64,000 bases of DNA from Pseudooctadecabacter jejudonensis (lineage in GTDB: Bacteria > Pseudomonadota > Alphaproteobacteria > Rhodobacterales > Rhodobacteraceae). The position numbers and the translations under genes are program-made. This document shows positions 10,580-19,204 of this stretch, piece after piece. Location of the stretch: the NCBI RefSeq assembly GCF_900172275.1, contig NZ_FWFT01000002.1, forward strand, positions 620,001-684,000, in the 5' to 3' direction. Below the pieces are notes generated by a model. It was not told the DNA's origin. It saw only the letters and a list, made by a program, of their open reading frames with translations, and ran no database searches. The stretch's first letter is position 1, and each line of letters starts with the position of its first letter.

Positions 10580-10722
10580 TATACTGCCTGCCAGTTCTGA
10601 ACGTATCGGTTGGATGCCTTATTGGCACGAATTTCTTGCCGAACCTTTAGCGTCACACCATAAGGGCGATCAGGGCTGCAATCAATGAAAACAGCCCAAA
10701 ATTGAAGTGATGAGAGGGCAAG

Positions 10723-11520
10723 ATGGATTACGACAAGCTGACAGAAGTGATGCGGAGGCTTTCGCTCGAGGCGGGCGATATCATCATGGATATTTACAAC
10801 GCCGACGATTTTGAGGTGAAATCCAAGAGTGACGACAGCCCCGTCACGGCCGCAGACGAAGCAGCAGATGCCCACATCGCGGCCGGTCTACGTGCGGCGT
10901 TTCCGGATGTGACGTTGATCACCGAAGAACAGGCCGACAGCCATGCGCTGTCCGCGACCACGTTCTTGATCGTGGATCCTCTGGATGGCACCAAAGAGTT
11001 TATCCACCGGCGCGGCGATTTCACGGTCAACATCGCCTATGTCGAAGAGGGCGCACCGCGGCGCGGCGTCGTCTATGCGCCTGCAAAGGGCCGTCTGTTT
11101 TACACCAATGCGGCCGGTGTCTCCGTTGAAGAAGTGGGCGATCTGGATAAGGACGCCACCGGAACCACCATTCCGATCTCTGTCAGCACGCCCGACAACA
11201 CCGGCCTTATGGTTGTTGCCTCCAAATCGCACCGTGATCAGGCGACTGATGATTACATCAATAAATATGCCGTCAACGATATGAAAAGCGCGGGCTCCTC
11301 TCTGAAGTTCTGCTTGGTTGCGACAGGTGAGGCTGATCTTTATCCACGTGTGGGGCGCACGATGGAATGGGACACTGCTGCGGGGCACGCCGTCCTGACC
11401 GGAGCGGGGGGCCATGTTGTCCGGTTCGATGATCATATGCCGCTGTCCTATGGCAAAGAGGATTTCGCCAACCCCTTCTTCATCGCCTACGCGCCGGGTG
11501 TTGAACTGAAGATGCCTTAA
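10723..11520 (+). CDS. cysQ: 3'(2'),5'-bisphosphate nucleotidase CysQ
   Basis: This enzyme hydrolyses 3'-phosphoadenosine 5'-phosphate (PAP) to AMP. PAP is the by-product of sulfotransferases and of PAPS reductase and inhibits both if it accumulates. It has 265 residues. The inositol-monophosphatase-family metal sites are ITEEQADS, VDPLDGTKEF and WDTAAGHAVLTGAGG. The start ATG at 10723 has AGAGGGCAAG upstream. It stands 177 bases before galU and 5 kb before a predicted PAPS-type sulfotransferase, which gives PAP removal an obvious local reason. A general role in sulfate assimilation is equally possible. Confidence 0.93.
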   Translation: MDYDKLTEVMRRLSLEAGDIIMDIYNADDFEVKSKSDDSPVTAADEAADAHIAAGLRAAFPDVTLITEEQADSHALSATTFLIVDPLDGTKEFIHRRGDFTVNIAYVEEGAPRRGVVYAPAKGRLFYTNAAGVSVEEVGDLDKDATGTTIPISVSTPDNTGLMVVASKSHRDQATDDYINKYAVNDMKSAGSSLKFCLVATGEADLYPRVGRTMEWDTAAGHAVLTGAGGHVVRFDDHMPLSYGKEDFANPFFIAYAPGVELKMP

Positions 11521-11536
11521 CCCAACATGAAGCCCT

Positions 11537-11564
11537 AACGGCGTATGCACCCCCAAACGCCGTT
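11537..11564 (+). terminator. Stem-loop after cysQ
   Basis: AACGGCGT (11537-11544) and ACGCCGTT (11557-11564) are perfect 8-bp arms with a 12-base loop, 16 bases after the cysQ stop. There is no clear T-run, so it may only stabilise the 3' end. Confidence 0.4.
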
Positions 11565-11697
11565 GCCATTTCGTGAAAACTGATGCCGGAACACCCACTT
11601 TCCCCTCTTTTGCGCAGAAAATTTCGGATTATCAGTAGAAATGGATGGCAAAAGTGTTGAACAAACGGCCATAAGACTGGGTAAAAAAGGGCATCAC

Positions 11698-12591
11698 ATG
11701 AGAAAGAGCGTCACAAAAGCGATCTTCCCTGTCGCAGGGTTGGGGACACGGTTTCTTCCGGCGACCAAATCGGTTCCGAAAGAGATCATGACCTTGGTGG
11801 ATCGCCCGTTGATTCAATATGCAATCGACGAAGCCCGTGCCGCCGGCATCAAGGAATTCATCTTTGTCACCTCACGCGGGAAATCCGCGTTGGAGGATTA
11901 TTTTGACAACGCGCCAGAGTTGGAAAGTACCCTGCGCAAGAAGGGCAAAACGGACCTTCTGGATGAGCTGAAATCAACCAACATGGACAGCGGCGCGATT
12001 GCCTATATCCGTCAACACCGTGCGTTGGGCCTTGGTCACGCGGTGTGGTGCGCACGTCGTTTGGTGCATAATGAACCCTTTGCCGTGATTTTGCCCGATG
12101 ACGTGATTGCCGCGGAAAAGCCCTGTTTGCAGCAGATGGTTGAGACACATGCAGAAACCGGCGGGTGCATGGTCGCCGCGATGGAGGTCCCTGCGGACAA
12201 GGCGTCGTCTTACGGGATCATCGACGTCAAGGAAGACAAGGGATCCGTGGTATCGGTGCAAGGTCTCGTGGAAAAACCAGCAGCGGATGAGGCCCCATCG
12301 AACCTCGCCGTCATTGGCCGCTATATCCTGACGCCTCAGATCATGCGGAACCTCAACAAGATCAAAAGCGGATCGGGCGGTGAAATTCAGCTGACCGACG
12401 CCATTGACGCAGAGATGCGCGAAGGCCGTGATGTCTATGGTTATCGGTTCCGGGGGCAACGGTTTGATTGCGGATCCAAGGCTGGGTTTTTGCAGGCGAC
12501 TGTGGCCTTTGGTCTGGCGCGGCCTGATCTGCAGGGTGAATTCGACACCTACCTGCGAGAGTTGATGTCAATGCAGCAAGCCGCCCAATAG
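11698..12591 (+). CDS. galU: UTP-glucose-1-phosphate uridylyltransferase GalU
   Basis: This enzyme makes UDP-glucose, the donor for surface glycans and a precursor of UDP-galactose and UDP-glucuronate. It has 297 residues from the ATG at 11698; an upstream ATG at 11641 adds 19 unlikely residues. The nucleotidyltransferase signature is AIFPVAGLGTRFLPATKSVPKEI, followed by VILPDDVI and GSGGEIQLTDAI. It is followed closely by the first glycosyltransferase (12 bases), so galU is probably the first gene of a glycan operon. Confidence 0.96.
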   Translation: MRKSVTKAIFPVAGLGTRFLPATKSVPKEIMTLVDRPLIQYAIDEARAAGIKEFIFVTSRGKSALEDYFDNAPELESTLRKKGKTDLLDELKSTNMDSGAIAYIRQHRALGLGHAVWCARRLVHNEPFAVILPDDVIAAEKPCLQQMVETHAETGGCMVAAMEVPADKASSYGIIDVKEDKGSVVSVQGLVEKPAADEAPSNLAVIGRYILTPQIMRNLNKIKSGSGGEIQLTDAIDAEMREGRDVYGYRFRGQRFDCGSKAGFLQATVAFGLARPDLQGEFDTYLRELMSMQQAAQ

Positions 12592-12603
12592 CGGCGGGCG
12601 CAG

Positions 12604-13641
12604 GTGTTTCCTGTCCACCCGTCAGGTGAACGCCCGACGTCCGGGGCCTTGTTTGCCTATCGGATGCGATGGAAACGGCGGCGATTGCTGTACCGTGCCT
12701 GGAAACGTCGGGGTGAGGTGTCTGCGGTTCAACAGCGTGATATCCCCCCGTCCGGCGTTTTGGTCTTTGCCACGATGCGCAACGAAATGTTGCGGTTGCC
12801 GTTTTGGCTGGCCCATTACCGACAGCTCGGCGTGACGCATTTCCTGATTGTCGACAACGGATCGGATGATGGCGGTGCTGCGTATTTGGCCGAACAGCCG
12901 GACGTGTCTTTGTGGACGACTGACGCCAGCTATAAGGCGTCTCGGTTTGGGGTGGATTGGCTGACGAATCTGCAACGCGCCTATGGCGTCGGGCGCTGGT
13001 GCCTGACTGTCGATGCAGATGAACTTCTGGTCTATCCCGATCATCAAACGCGCAGTCTTGATGCGCTGACCGCCCATCTCGATGCGCAGGGCCGAGAGGC
13101 GTTGGGCGCGCTGATGTTGGATATGTACCCCAAAGGCTCCGTCGGGGCCGTGTCGTATGCGCGGGGCGAGGATCCGACACATGTGTTGAACTGGTTCGAT
13201 GCCACGGGATACCGCGCCAAACTGCATCCAGTATTTGGCAATCTGTGGATCCAAGGCGGCGTGCGCGACAGGTTGTTCTTTGGAAGCAAACCGGACCGCG
13301 CCCCGACGTTGAACAAAACGCCTTTGGTCAAATGGCGGCGCGGCTATGCCTATGTGACATCGACCCATCAAATCCTGCCACGCAAAGTAAATGATGTGTT
13401 TGAGACTGGCACCGGAGACCGAGTGTCAGGCGTGTTGCTGCACACGAAATTCCTGCCCAACATCGCGTCAAAGTCGCAAGAAGAACTGTCGCGCGGGCAG
13501 CATTTCGAAAACAGCGACCTTTATACCCCCTACTACCACGCCCTGATGGAGGAACCCGATTTATGGTTTGACGGGTCCGTTCAATATGAAGACGCTGCAC
13601 AGCTTGAGGCATTGGGCCTGATGTCTCGCGGTCACTGGTAG
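12604..13641 (+). CDS. Family 2-type glycosyltransferase (first of a tandem pair)
   Basis: The product is 345 residues from a GTG 12 bases after galU. It is a predicted cytoplasmic sugar transferase. The nucleotide-binding region ATMRNEMLRLPFWLAHY and FLIVDNGSDDGG matches the Glyco_tranf_2_4 group, and the metal-binding acidic motif is TVDADELLVYP (about residue 138). The middle (LMLDMYPKGSVGAVSYARG, LWIQGGVRDRLFF, LNKTPLVKWRRGYAYVTSTH) and end (LMSRGHW) closely match the next gene, showing a tandem duplication. The N-terminus is very basic (RMRWKRRRLLYRAWKRRG), which could bind anionic membrane lipid. The sugar donor and acceptor cannot be read from sequence. Confidence 0.88.
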   Translation: MFPVHPSGERPTSGALFAYRMRWKRRRLLYRAWKRRGEVSAVQQRDIPPSGVLVFATMRNEMLRLPFWLAHYRQLGVTHFLIVDNGSDDGGAAYLAEQPDVSLWTTDASYKASRFGVDWLTNLQRAYGVGRWCLTVDADELLVYPDHQTRSLDALTAHLDAQGREALGALMLDMYPKGSVGAVSYARGEDPTHVLNWFDATGYRAKLHPVFGNLWIQGGVRDRLFFGSKPDRAPTLNKTPLVKWRRGYAYVTSTHQILPRKVNDVFETGTGDRVSGVLLHTKFLPNIASKSQEELSRGQHFENSDLYTPYYHALMEEPDLWFDGSVQYEDAAQLEALGLMSRGHW

Positions 13642-13792
13642 CCTCATCGTGACGTCAGGGCGGTTGCCTAATCCTGCCCTTTGTTTATTGAATGGAAACA
13701 AAGAGATGCTTTTGCGCGTATTTTCAATAAACTGTTAACCGTAAAACGATTACGAACAGAAGAATGCGAGTAGGCAAAACGAAAGGACAGGT

Positions 13793-14803
13793 TTGGGAGC
13801 CTTAACGTCATATCGGCTGCGTCTTCAGCGCAAGCGGTGGCACCTTCGTGCGCGCCGCAAAAGTCGTGAACTGACGTCAGTGATCGACCGGACTGACAAG
13901 ATCAAGCCAGGCGATATTCTGGTCTTCTCGACCTTTCGGAACGAAGACATCCGCCTTCCCTACTTCCTGAAATATTACCGCGATTTGGGGGCCGATCATT
14001 TCATCATGATCGACAACATGAGTGAGGATGACGGCGCCGATTTCGTGGCCAACCAGCCCGACGTGTCGCTATGGCGCGCCAATGGCAGTTATCGGCGGTC
14101 CCGGTTCGGGGTGGATTGGTTGAACCATTTGCAACGCAAGTATGCCGATGGCCACTGGACACTCGTCGTCGATCCAGATGAGTTTTTTGTCTATCCGTTC
14201 TGTGACACGCGGCCCATCCGCGCGCTGACGGACTGGCTGGACGCATCCGACATTCGCAGTTTTGGCGCGATGTTGCTGGATATGTATCCAAAGGGGCGGA
14301 TGGATGCGGTGCCCTACCAACGCGGCCAAAATCCGATGGAGATTGCCACGTGGTTCGATAGCGGCAACTATACGATCTCAAAGAACCACCTGTACTATAA
14401 CCTGTGGATCCAAGGCGGCCCGCGGGCGCGAATGTTCTTTCGCGATGAACCATGGCGTGCGCCCGCGTTGAACAAGACACCGCTGATTAAATGGGACCGT
14501 CGCTATGCCTATGTCAGCTCAACCCACATGGTGCTGCCGCGGGGCCTGAACCTCGTCTACGATGAATGGGGCGGTGAGAAGGCATCGGGTATTTTGCTGC
14601 ATGCCAAATTCCTCGATACGTTCGGAGAAAAGGCAAAGGAAGAATTGAGCCGTAACGAGCATTACGCCAATTCCCACGAATATCGCGCCTATGCGCAAGG
14701 CATCGCAGACCACCCCGATTTGTGGTGCAAATGGTCCGAAAAATACATCAACTGGCGCCAGCTTGAGATTTTGGGCCTCATGTCGAAAGGCAATTGGGCA
14801 TGA
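13793..14803 (+). CDS. Family 2-type glycosyltransferase (second of a tandem pair)
   Basis: The product is 336 residues from a TTG start with AAAGGACAG 2-7 bases upstream. It is a paralogue of the preceding gene along its whole length: STFRNEDIRLPYFLKYYRDLG, DHFIMIDNMSEDDG, VVDPDEFFVYP (metal site, DPD instead of DAD), LNKTPLIKWDRRYAYVSSTH and the closing LMSKGNW. The N-terminus is again basic (RLRLQRKRWHLRARRKSRE). A 151-base AT-rich spacer separates the two copies and could hold a promoter. Its stop overlaps the next start by 4 bases (ATGA), so it is coupled to the Core-2/I-branching-type gene. Confidence 0.88.
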   Translation: MGALTSYRLRLQRKRWHLRARRKSRELTSVIDRTDKIKPGDILVFSTFRNEDIRLPYFLKYYRDLGADHFIMIDNMSEDDGADFVANQPDVSLWRANGSYRRSRFGVDWLNHLQRKYADGHWTLVVDPDEFFVYPFCDTRPIRALTDWLDASDIRSFGAMLLDMYPKGRMDAVPYQRGQNPMEIATWFDSGNYTISKNHLYYNLWIQGGPRARMFFRDEPWRAPALNKTPLIKWDRRYAYVSSTHMVLPRGLNLVYDEWGGEKASGILLHAKFLDTFGEKAKEELSRNEHYANSHEYRAYAQGIADHPDLWCKWSEKYINWRQLEILGLMSKGNWA

Positions 14804-16494
14804 GTGTTGGCGTCGTCATGTTGGTGCATACGGCATTGCACCGTGCCGAACAGGTGATCCGCCATTGGTCGGCGGCGGGCTGTCCTGTTGTCATCCATGT
14901 CGACAAGAATGTCGGGCGTAAAACCTACGATGAATTTGTCGCCAGTCTGTCCGATCTGGATGACGTGATCTTTTCCAAGCGGCACCGGTGTGAATGGGGC
15001 ACTTGGGGGATTGTGGCGGCGTCCCAGTCGGCATCCGCCTTGATGTTGAAAAAATTTCCGGCTGTGCGGCATGTCTATTTGGCGTCAGGGTCATGCCTGC
15101 CCCTGCGTCCCATCGGGGATCTGAAGGATTATCTGGCCAAACGTCCCCGCACAGACTTTATCGAAAGCGCGACAACAGCGGACGTGCCATGGACGCAAGG
15201 CGGGCTTGATTTTGAACGTTTCACCCTGCGGTTCCCGTTTTCATGGCGCAAACAGCGGTTCCTGTTTGATCGCTATGTCGAATTGCAGCGCCGGCTGAAG
15301 ATGCATCGCCGGTTGCCAGACGGCATCATCCCGCACATGGGGTCGCAGTGGTGGTGCCTGACACGACAAACACTGTCCGCAATTTTGGAAGACCCGGAAC
15401 GATCCGTCTACGACACCTATTTCAAACGGGTCTGGATACCGGACGAAAGCTATTTCCAGACGTTGGTGCGTCTGTATTCGCAAAACATCGAAAGCCGGTC
15501 TTTGACACTTTCGAAGTTCGACTATCAGGGCAAACCGCACATTTTCTATGACGACCACCTGCAACTGCTTCGTCGGTCTGACTGTTTTGTGGCACGAAAA
15601 ATCTGGCCCCACGCGGATCAGCTGTATGATCACTTCCTGAATGAGGAAAACCCCCTGAAAGGGGCGGAGCCGAACCCCGGAAAGATCGATCGCATCTTTT
15701 CCAAGGCGGTGGAACGTCGGACCCGTGGTCGGGCCGGTTTGTTCATGCAAAGCCGTCTGCCTCGTCCCGGGCATGAGAACGGATTCACCTCCGCCCCCTA
15801 TTCCGTGTTCGAAGGGTTCACCGAACTGTTTGAGGATTTCGAGCCCTGGTTGGCGCGGATGACGGGCACACGGGTTCACGGCCACCTGTACGCCACGGAC
15901 CGCGTGCATTTCGAAGGCAATCAGACGACGTTCAGCGGCGCGCTGTGCGACAATGCCAAACTGCGCGATCACCATGCGCAGTTGTTTCTGATCAACCTGA
16001 TTTGGAACACCCGTGGCGAACGGCAGTGTTTTCAGTTTGGCCCCACCGACACCCAGTTTGCCAGCTGGGATCTGGCCAAAGACCCGAATGCGCAGATCAG
16101 CGTGATTTCCGGAGCCTGGGCCATTCCGCTGTTCCAGTCCAATCGCAACTTTTCCGATATTCGGGCCAACGCCGCGGAATTGCAGCGCATTGAAAGCGAA
16201 CACATCAGTGCCCTAAGGTCGAGCCACGCCAAGGCACGGGTGCGCGTCTGGACGTTGGCGGACTTCATCGAAACCCCGATGGAGGCGTTGCAGACGGTGC
16301 TCGATGAAATGGGGGCCAAGAACCTCCGCCGTGTGACGGAGGCGCCAAAGATGGCGGATTTGACGGGCTTCGGTCAGTTCTTGCAGAACCTCAAGAACCA
16401 AGGGATGCATCCTTATTTGATGGGCGATTTCCCCGCCGACAATGCGCCTGCGCCCGCCCGCCCGACGCGGCGCAAACCCTATCTGGTGCGGTGA
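14800..16494 (+). CDS. Core-2/I-branching-type beta-1,6-N-acetylglucosaminyltransferase with extra C-terminal domain
   Basis: The product is 564 residues from the ATG at 14800, which overlaps the previous stop. Residues 1-260 match the Core-2/I-branching enzyme (GT14) fold: VVIHVDKNVG, the CEWGTWGIVAASQSASALMLK helix, HVYLASGSCLPLRP and the WWCLTRQTLSAIL segment. The C-terminal 250 residues, with GFTELFEDFEPWLARMTGTRVHGHLYATDRVHF, form a second domain that I associate with the DUF5928 extension seen in Rhodobacteraceae; its function is not known. The family adds a branching GlcNAc (or xylose) to a glycan. Four bases separate it from the sulfotransferase, so the two products may act on the same glycan. 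Confidence 0.87.
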   Translation: MSVGVVMLVHTALHRAEQVIRHWSAAGCPVVIHVDKNVGRKTYDEFVASLSDLDDVIFSKRHRCEWGTWGIVAASQSASALMLKKFPAVRHVYLASGSCLPLRPIGDLKDYLAKRPRTDFIESATTADVPWTQGGLDFERFTLRFPFSWRKQRFLFDRYVELQRRLKMHRRLPDGIIPHMGSQWWCLTRQTLSAILEDPERSVYDTYFKRVWIPDESYFQTLVRLYSQNIESRSLTLSKFDYQGKPHIFYDDHLQLLRRSDCFVARKIWPHADQLYDHFLNEENPLKGAEPNPGKIDRIFSKAVERRTRGRAGLFMQSRLPRPGHENGFTSAPYSVFEGFTELFEDFEPWLARMTGTRVHGHLYATDRVHFEGNQTTFSGALCDNAKLRDHHAQLFLINLIWNTRGERQCFQFGPTDTQFASWDLAKDPNAQISVISGAWAIPLFQSNRNFSDIRANAAELQRIESEHISALRSSHAKARVRVWTLADFIETPMEALQTVLDEMGAKNLRRVTEAPKMADLTGFGQFLQNLKNQGMHPYLMGDFPADNAPAPARPTRRKPYLVR

Positions 16495-16497
16495 TCC

Positions 16498-17922
16498 ATG
16501 ACGCAGTTTGACACGTTCGTGGTGTTTGCTGAAATGCGAACAGGGTCCAATTTTCTTGAGGCCAACCTGAATGCGCTGGATGGGGTGACCTGCCATGGGG
16601 AGGCATTCAACCTTAATTTCATCAGCTATCCCAGCCGCAAACGTACGTTTGAAATGTCGTTGGAGGACCGCGATGCCAACCCCGAAGGCCTGTTGCACAG
16701 GATCGCGGCCGCTGATGGCATGAACGGGTTTCGCTATTTCAGCGATCATGATCCGCGGGTGTTCGACGCCATCGTCAAAAACCGCCACTGCGCCAAGATC
16801 GTGCTGACACGCAATCCGGCTGAAAGTTATGTGTCCTACAAGATCGCCAAGGCGACCAAGCAGTGGAAGTTGAATGACGTCAAACGGCGTCGAGAAGATA
16901 CAATCGTGTTTGATCCCGACCAGTTCGAGGCACACATCACGCGGCTGCAAGGCTTTCAGGTCAAGTTGCTGAATGCGCTGCAGGTGACAGGGCAGTCTGC
17001 GTTCTATGTGGATTATGAAGATCTGCAGAATGTCGATGTGATGAATGGCTTGGCCGCCTATTTGGGCGTGCCCTCACGGCTGAAGGCGCTCGATGATACG
17101 TTCAAAAAACAGAACCCAGCATCTCTGGCAGACAAAGTCGAAAACTTCGAAGAGATGGAGGCGGCGTTGGCCCGCGCGGACCGGTTCAATCTGACGCGCA
17201 CGCCGAATTTCGAACCCCGCAGAGGCCCATCGGTGCCGGGCTACATTGCCGCGCCTGTTTCGCCGCTGATGTATTTGCCGATCCGGGGTGGCCCGATCGA
17301 CGCGGTGTCCGATTGGTTGGCCGGTTTGGATGATGTGGACGTGGATGATCTGTTGAGGAAATTCACGCAGAACAGCCTGAAGCACTGGAAGGCAGACCAT
17401 CCAGGCCACCGGACCTTTACCGTGGTGCGGCATCCCGTTGCGCGGGCCCATGCGGTGTTTTGTGATCGGATTTTGAACAGCGGGGAGGGCGGATTTACGG
17501 ACATCCGCGCCGTACTGCGCCAACACTTCAAACTGCCGATCCCCGCGCGCTATCCTGATGCAAAGTATGGCACGGCAGACCACAAAACCGCGTTCTTGGC
17601 GTTCTTGAAATTTCTGAAAGCGAACCTGGCCAATCAAACCGCGATCCGCGTTGATCCACATTGGGCCACTCAGGCACAAACGGTTGAGGGGTTCGCTGAA
17701 TTTGCCTCACCCGATTTGATCCTTCGGGAGGACGCCCTCGAAGAAAGCCTTGCGATTGCCGCGGCCCAAGTGGGGCTGACAACGATGCCGCAAGTGGCAG
17801 ACGTGACGGACACGAACGCTGAAATGCTGGATGAGATTTACGACGAAACGGTTGAGGCCACTGTCGCGGATGTCTACCAGCGCGACTACGTCACCTTCGG
17901 GTTTGGGCCATACAAAGGCTAG
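16498..17922 (+). CDS. Sulfotransferase with two sulfotransferase-like domains
   Basis: The product is 474 residues. The N-terminal domain has an apparently intact PAPS site: the 5'-phosphosulfate loop EMRTGSNFLEANL (12-24) and the 3'-phosphate motif LTRNPAESYVSYK (103-115), in the style of Stf0/NodH carbohydrate sulfotransferases. From residue 250 a second domain begins. It carries a good 3'-phosphate motif, FTVVRHPVARAHAVF (307-321), but its presumed 5' loop, LPIRGGPIDAVSDWL (260-274), lacks the lysine of the usual IPKTGGTS. The first half is therefore probably catalytic and the second a degenerate partner. It would transfer sulfate from PAPS to a glycan, releasing the PAP that CysQ removes. 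It ends 4 bases inside the convergent ptsN. Confidence 0.85.
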   Translation: MTQFDTFVVFAEMRTGSNFLEANLNALDGVTCHGEAFNLNFISYPSRKRTFEMSLEDRDANPEGLLHRIAAADGMNGFRYFSDHDPRVFDAIVKNRHCAKIVLTRNPAESYVSYKIAKATKQWKLNDVKRRREDTIVFDPDQFEAHITRLQGFQVKLLNALQVTGQSAFYVDYEDLQNVDVMNGLAAYLGVPSRLKALDDTFKKQNPASLADKVENFEEMEAALARADRFNLTRTPNFEPRRGPSVPGYIAAPVSPLMYLPIRGGPIDAVSDWLAGLDDVDVDDLLRKFTQNSLKHWKADHPGHRTFTVVRHPVARAHAVFCDRILNSGEGGFTDIRAVLRQHFKLPIPARYPDAKYGTADHKTAFLAFLKFLKANLANQTAIRVDPHWATQAQTVEGFAEFASPDLILREDALEESLAIAAAQVGLTTMPQVADVTDTNAEMLDEIYDETVEATVADVYQRDYVTFGFGPYKG

Positions 17923-18383
17923 GCCGCTTGGGCCGCACTCGCCTCTGTCAGGATGGTGTAAATCGTGGCAGGGTCTTCGTTGGCACGCAGCTTGGTACAG
18001 ATGTTTTCATCCCGCAGCGTCCGCGACACCAGCGCCAGCGCCTTTAGATGTTCAACACCGGCATCTTCAGGCGCAAACAGCGCAAAGGCCAGATCGACGG
18101 GTTGGCGATCGACGCTGTCAAAGTCGATCGCCTTTTTCAGACGCAAGAACAGACCGCAGACCTTTGTCAAACCTGGAAGGCGCGCATGGGGCAGGGCAAC
18201 CCCGTGCCCCACACCCGTTGGGCCAAGGCCCTCGCGTTCCATCAGGGCATCGACGACCATCGAATGATCAAGGCTAAAAGACGCCTCAGCCATGTCGCCC
18301 AAATCGTGCAACATACGTTTTTTGCTGGAGGCCCCTGCAATAACCTTAATGCCCGTTGCCGGAAGGATGTCCTGAATGGTCAT
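17919..18383 (-). CDS. ptsN: PTS IIA-like nitrogen regulatory protein PtsN
   Basis: This is the final phospho-acceptor of the PTS-Ntr chain, a regulatory pathway linked to potassium, nitrogen and carbon status rather than sugar transport. It has 154 residues. The phosphorylated histidine is expected at about H66 in VGHGVALPHARL. The LFAPEDAGVEHLKALALVSR segment is typical of EIIA-Ntr. It lies 29 bases downstream of hpf, the classic hpf-ptsN pair. Its last 4 bases overlap the convergent sulfotransferase. Confidence 0.94.
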   Translation of the reverse strand: MTIQDILPATGIKVIAGASSKKRMLHDLGDMAEASFSLDHSMVVDALMEREGLGPTGVGHGVALPHARLPGLTKVCGLFLRLKKAIDFDSVDRQPVDLAFALFAPEDAGVEHLKALALVSRTLRDENICTKLRANEDPATIYTILTEASAAQAA

Positions 18384-18412
18384 GTCTGTTCCTGAACGGC
18401 GTATCGGCCGTT

Positions 18413-18988
18413 CTAGCCTGCGTTGCGTGGATCAACCCAACCGATGTTGCCGTCTTCGCGGCGGTACACCACGTTGATCCCACTGTGTCCTTCATTCCGA
18501 AAAACAAGAACCGGCGCGTCTGCGAGTTCCATTTGCATAACCGCCTCCCCGACGGACAGAGATGGAATCTTGGTCTCCATCTCAGCTACAATCATGGAAC
18601 TGACGCCGTCCGGTTCATTCTCTTCCGACTCAGTATTTGAAGCGAGGATATAGGACCCAGCGTCGGAGAGTTCAACAGGGTTGACGCGTTCCTTATGGTG
18701 GTCCTTCAGGCGCCGTTTATACCGCCTGAGTTGCTTTTCCATTTTCTCGGACGCGCTGTCAAAGGCGGCATAGATTTCTGCACTCTTTCCAGTTGCTTGC
18801 GCGGTCAGACCTGTCGAAAGATGCACCACTGTTTCGCAAACGTGTTCATGCCCGCTTTTTGAAAACACGATATTGGCGTCGGTCGGCCGGCCTGCATATT
18901 TGCTAAAAATGCCACCCATTTCGGTTTCAACGTGGGTTTGCAGGGCTTCGCCAATGTCGATTTGCTTTCCAGTGATTTGATAGCGCAT
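18413..18988 (-). CDS. hpf: Ribosome hibernation promoting factor, long form
   Basis: This protein binds the 30S decoding region in stationary phase and, in its long form, dimerises 70S ribosomes into 100S particles. It has 191 residues. The N-terminal S30AE/RaiA domain (1-105) includes YQITGKQIDIGEALQTHVE and EIYAAFDSASEKMEKQLRRYKRRLKDHH. An acidic linker (TESEENEPDG) leads to the C-terminal dimerisation domain (VGEAVMQMELADAPVLVFRNEG, VVYRREDGNIGWVDP). AAGGAGACAAG lies just upstream of the ATG. It is followed by ptsN. The gap to lptB contains a long stem-loop and no rpoN. Confidence 0.95.
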   Translation of the reverse strand: MRYQITGKQIDIGEALQTHVETEMGGIFSKYAGRPTDANIVFSKSGHEHVCETVVHLSTGLTAQATGKSAEIYAAFDSASEKMEKQLRRYKRRLKDHHKERVNPVELSDAGSYILASNTESEENEPDGVSSMIVAEMETKIPSLSVGEAVMQMELADAPVLVFRNEGHSGINVVYRREDGNIGWVDPRNAG

Positions 18989-19144
18989 CTTGTCTCCTTC
19001 ATTTCTGATACAGGCAATACGGGCGTGCGAACCTTTAAAGTTCGGTTAAGTCACGCCGTGATTGTCAGGATGGATGGCAGTGTTTGGGTTGTATCAAACC
19101 GGCGCCCGTAAGGCGTGTCCCCGATTTCATGTGATACCAAAGCT

Positions 19145-19200
19145 GTCATCCTCCCCATTGGGCGACAGAATGGGGCCGTCTGTCAATGGGGGACGATGAC
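19145..19200. other. Long imperfect stem-loop between lptB and hpf
   Basis: GTCATC (19145-19150) pairs with GATGAC (19195-19200), TCCCCATT (19152-19159) with AATGGGGGA (19185-19193), and GACAG (19064+100 = 19164-19168) with CTGTC (19180-19184), leaving an 11-base loop. In total about 18 pairs with small bulges form in 56 bases, starting 5 bases downstream of the lptB stop. No T-run follows on either strand, so it is not a textbook intrinsic terminator. It may protect the lpt mRNA end or act as a binding site. Confidence 0.6.
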
Positions 19201-19204
19201 ACGA

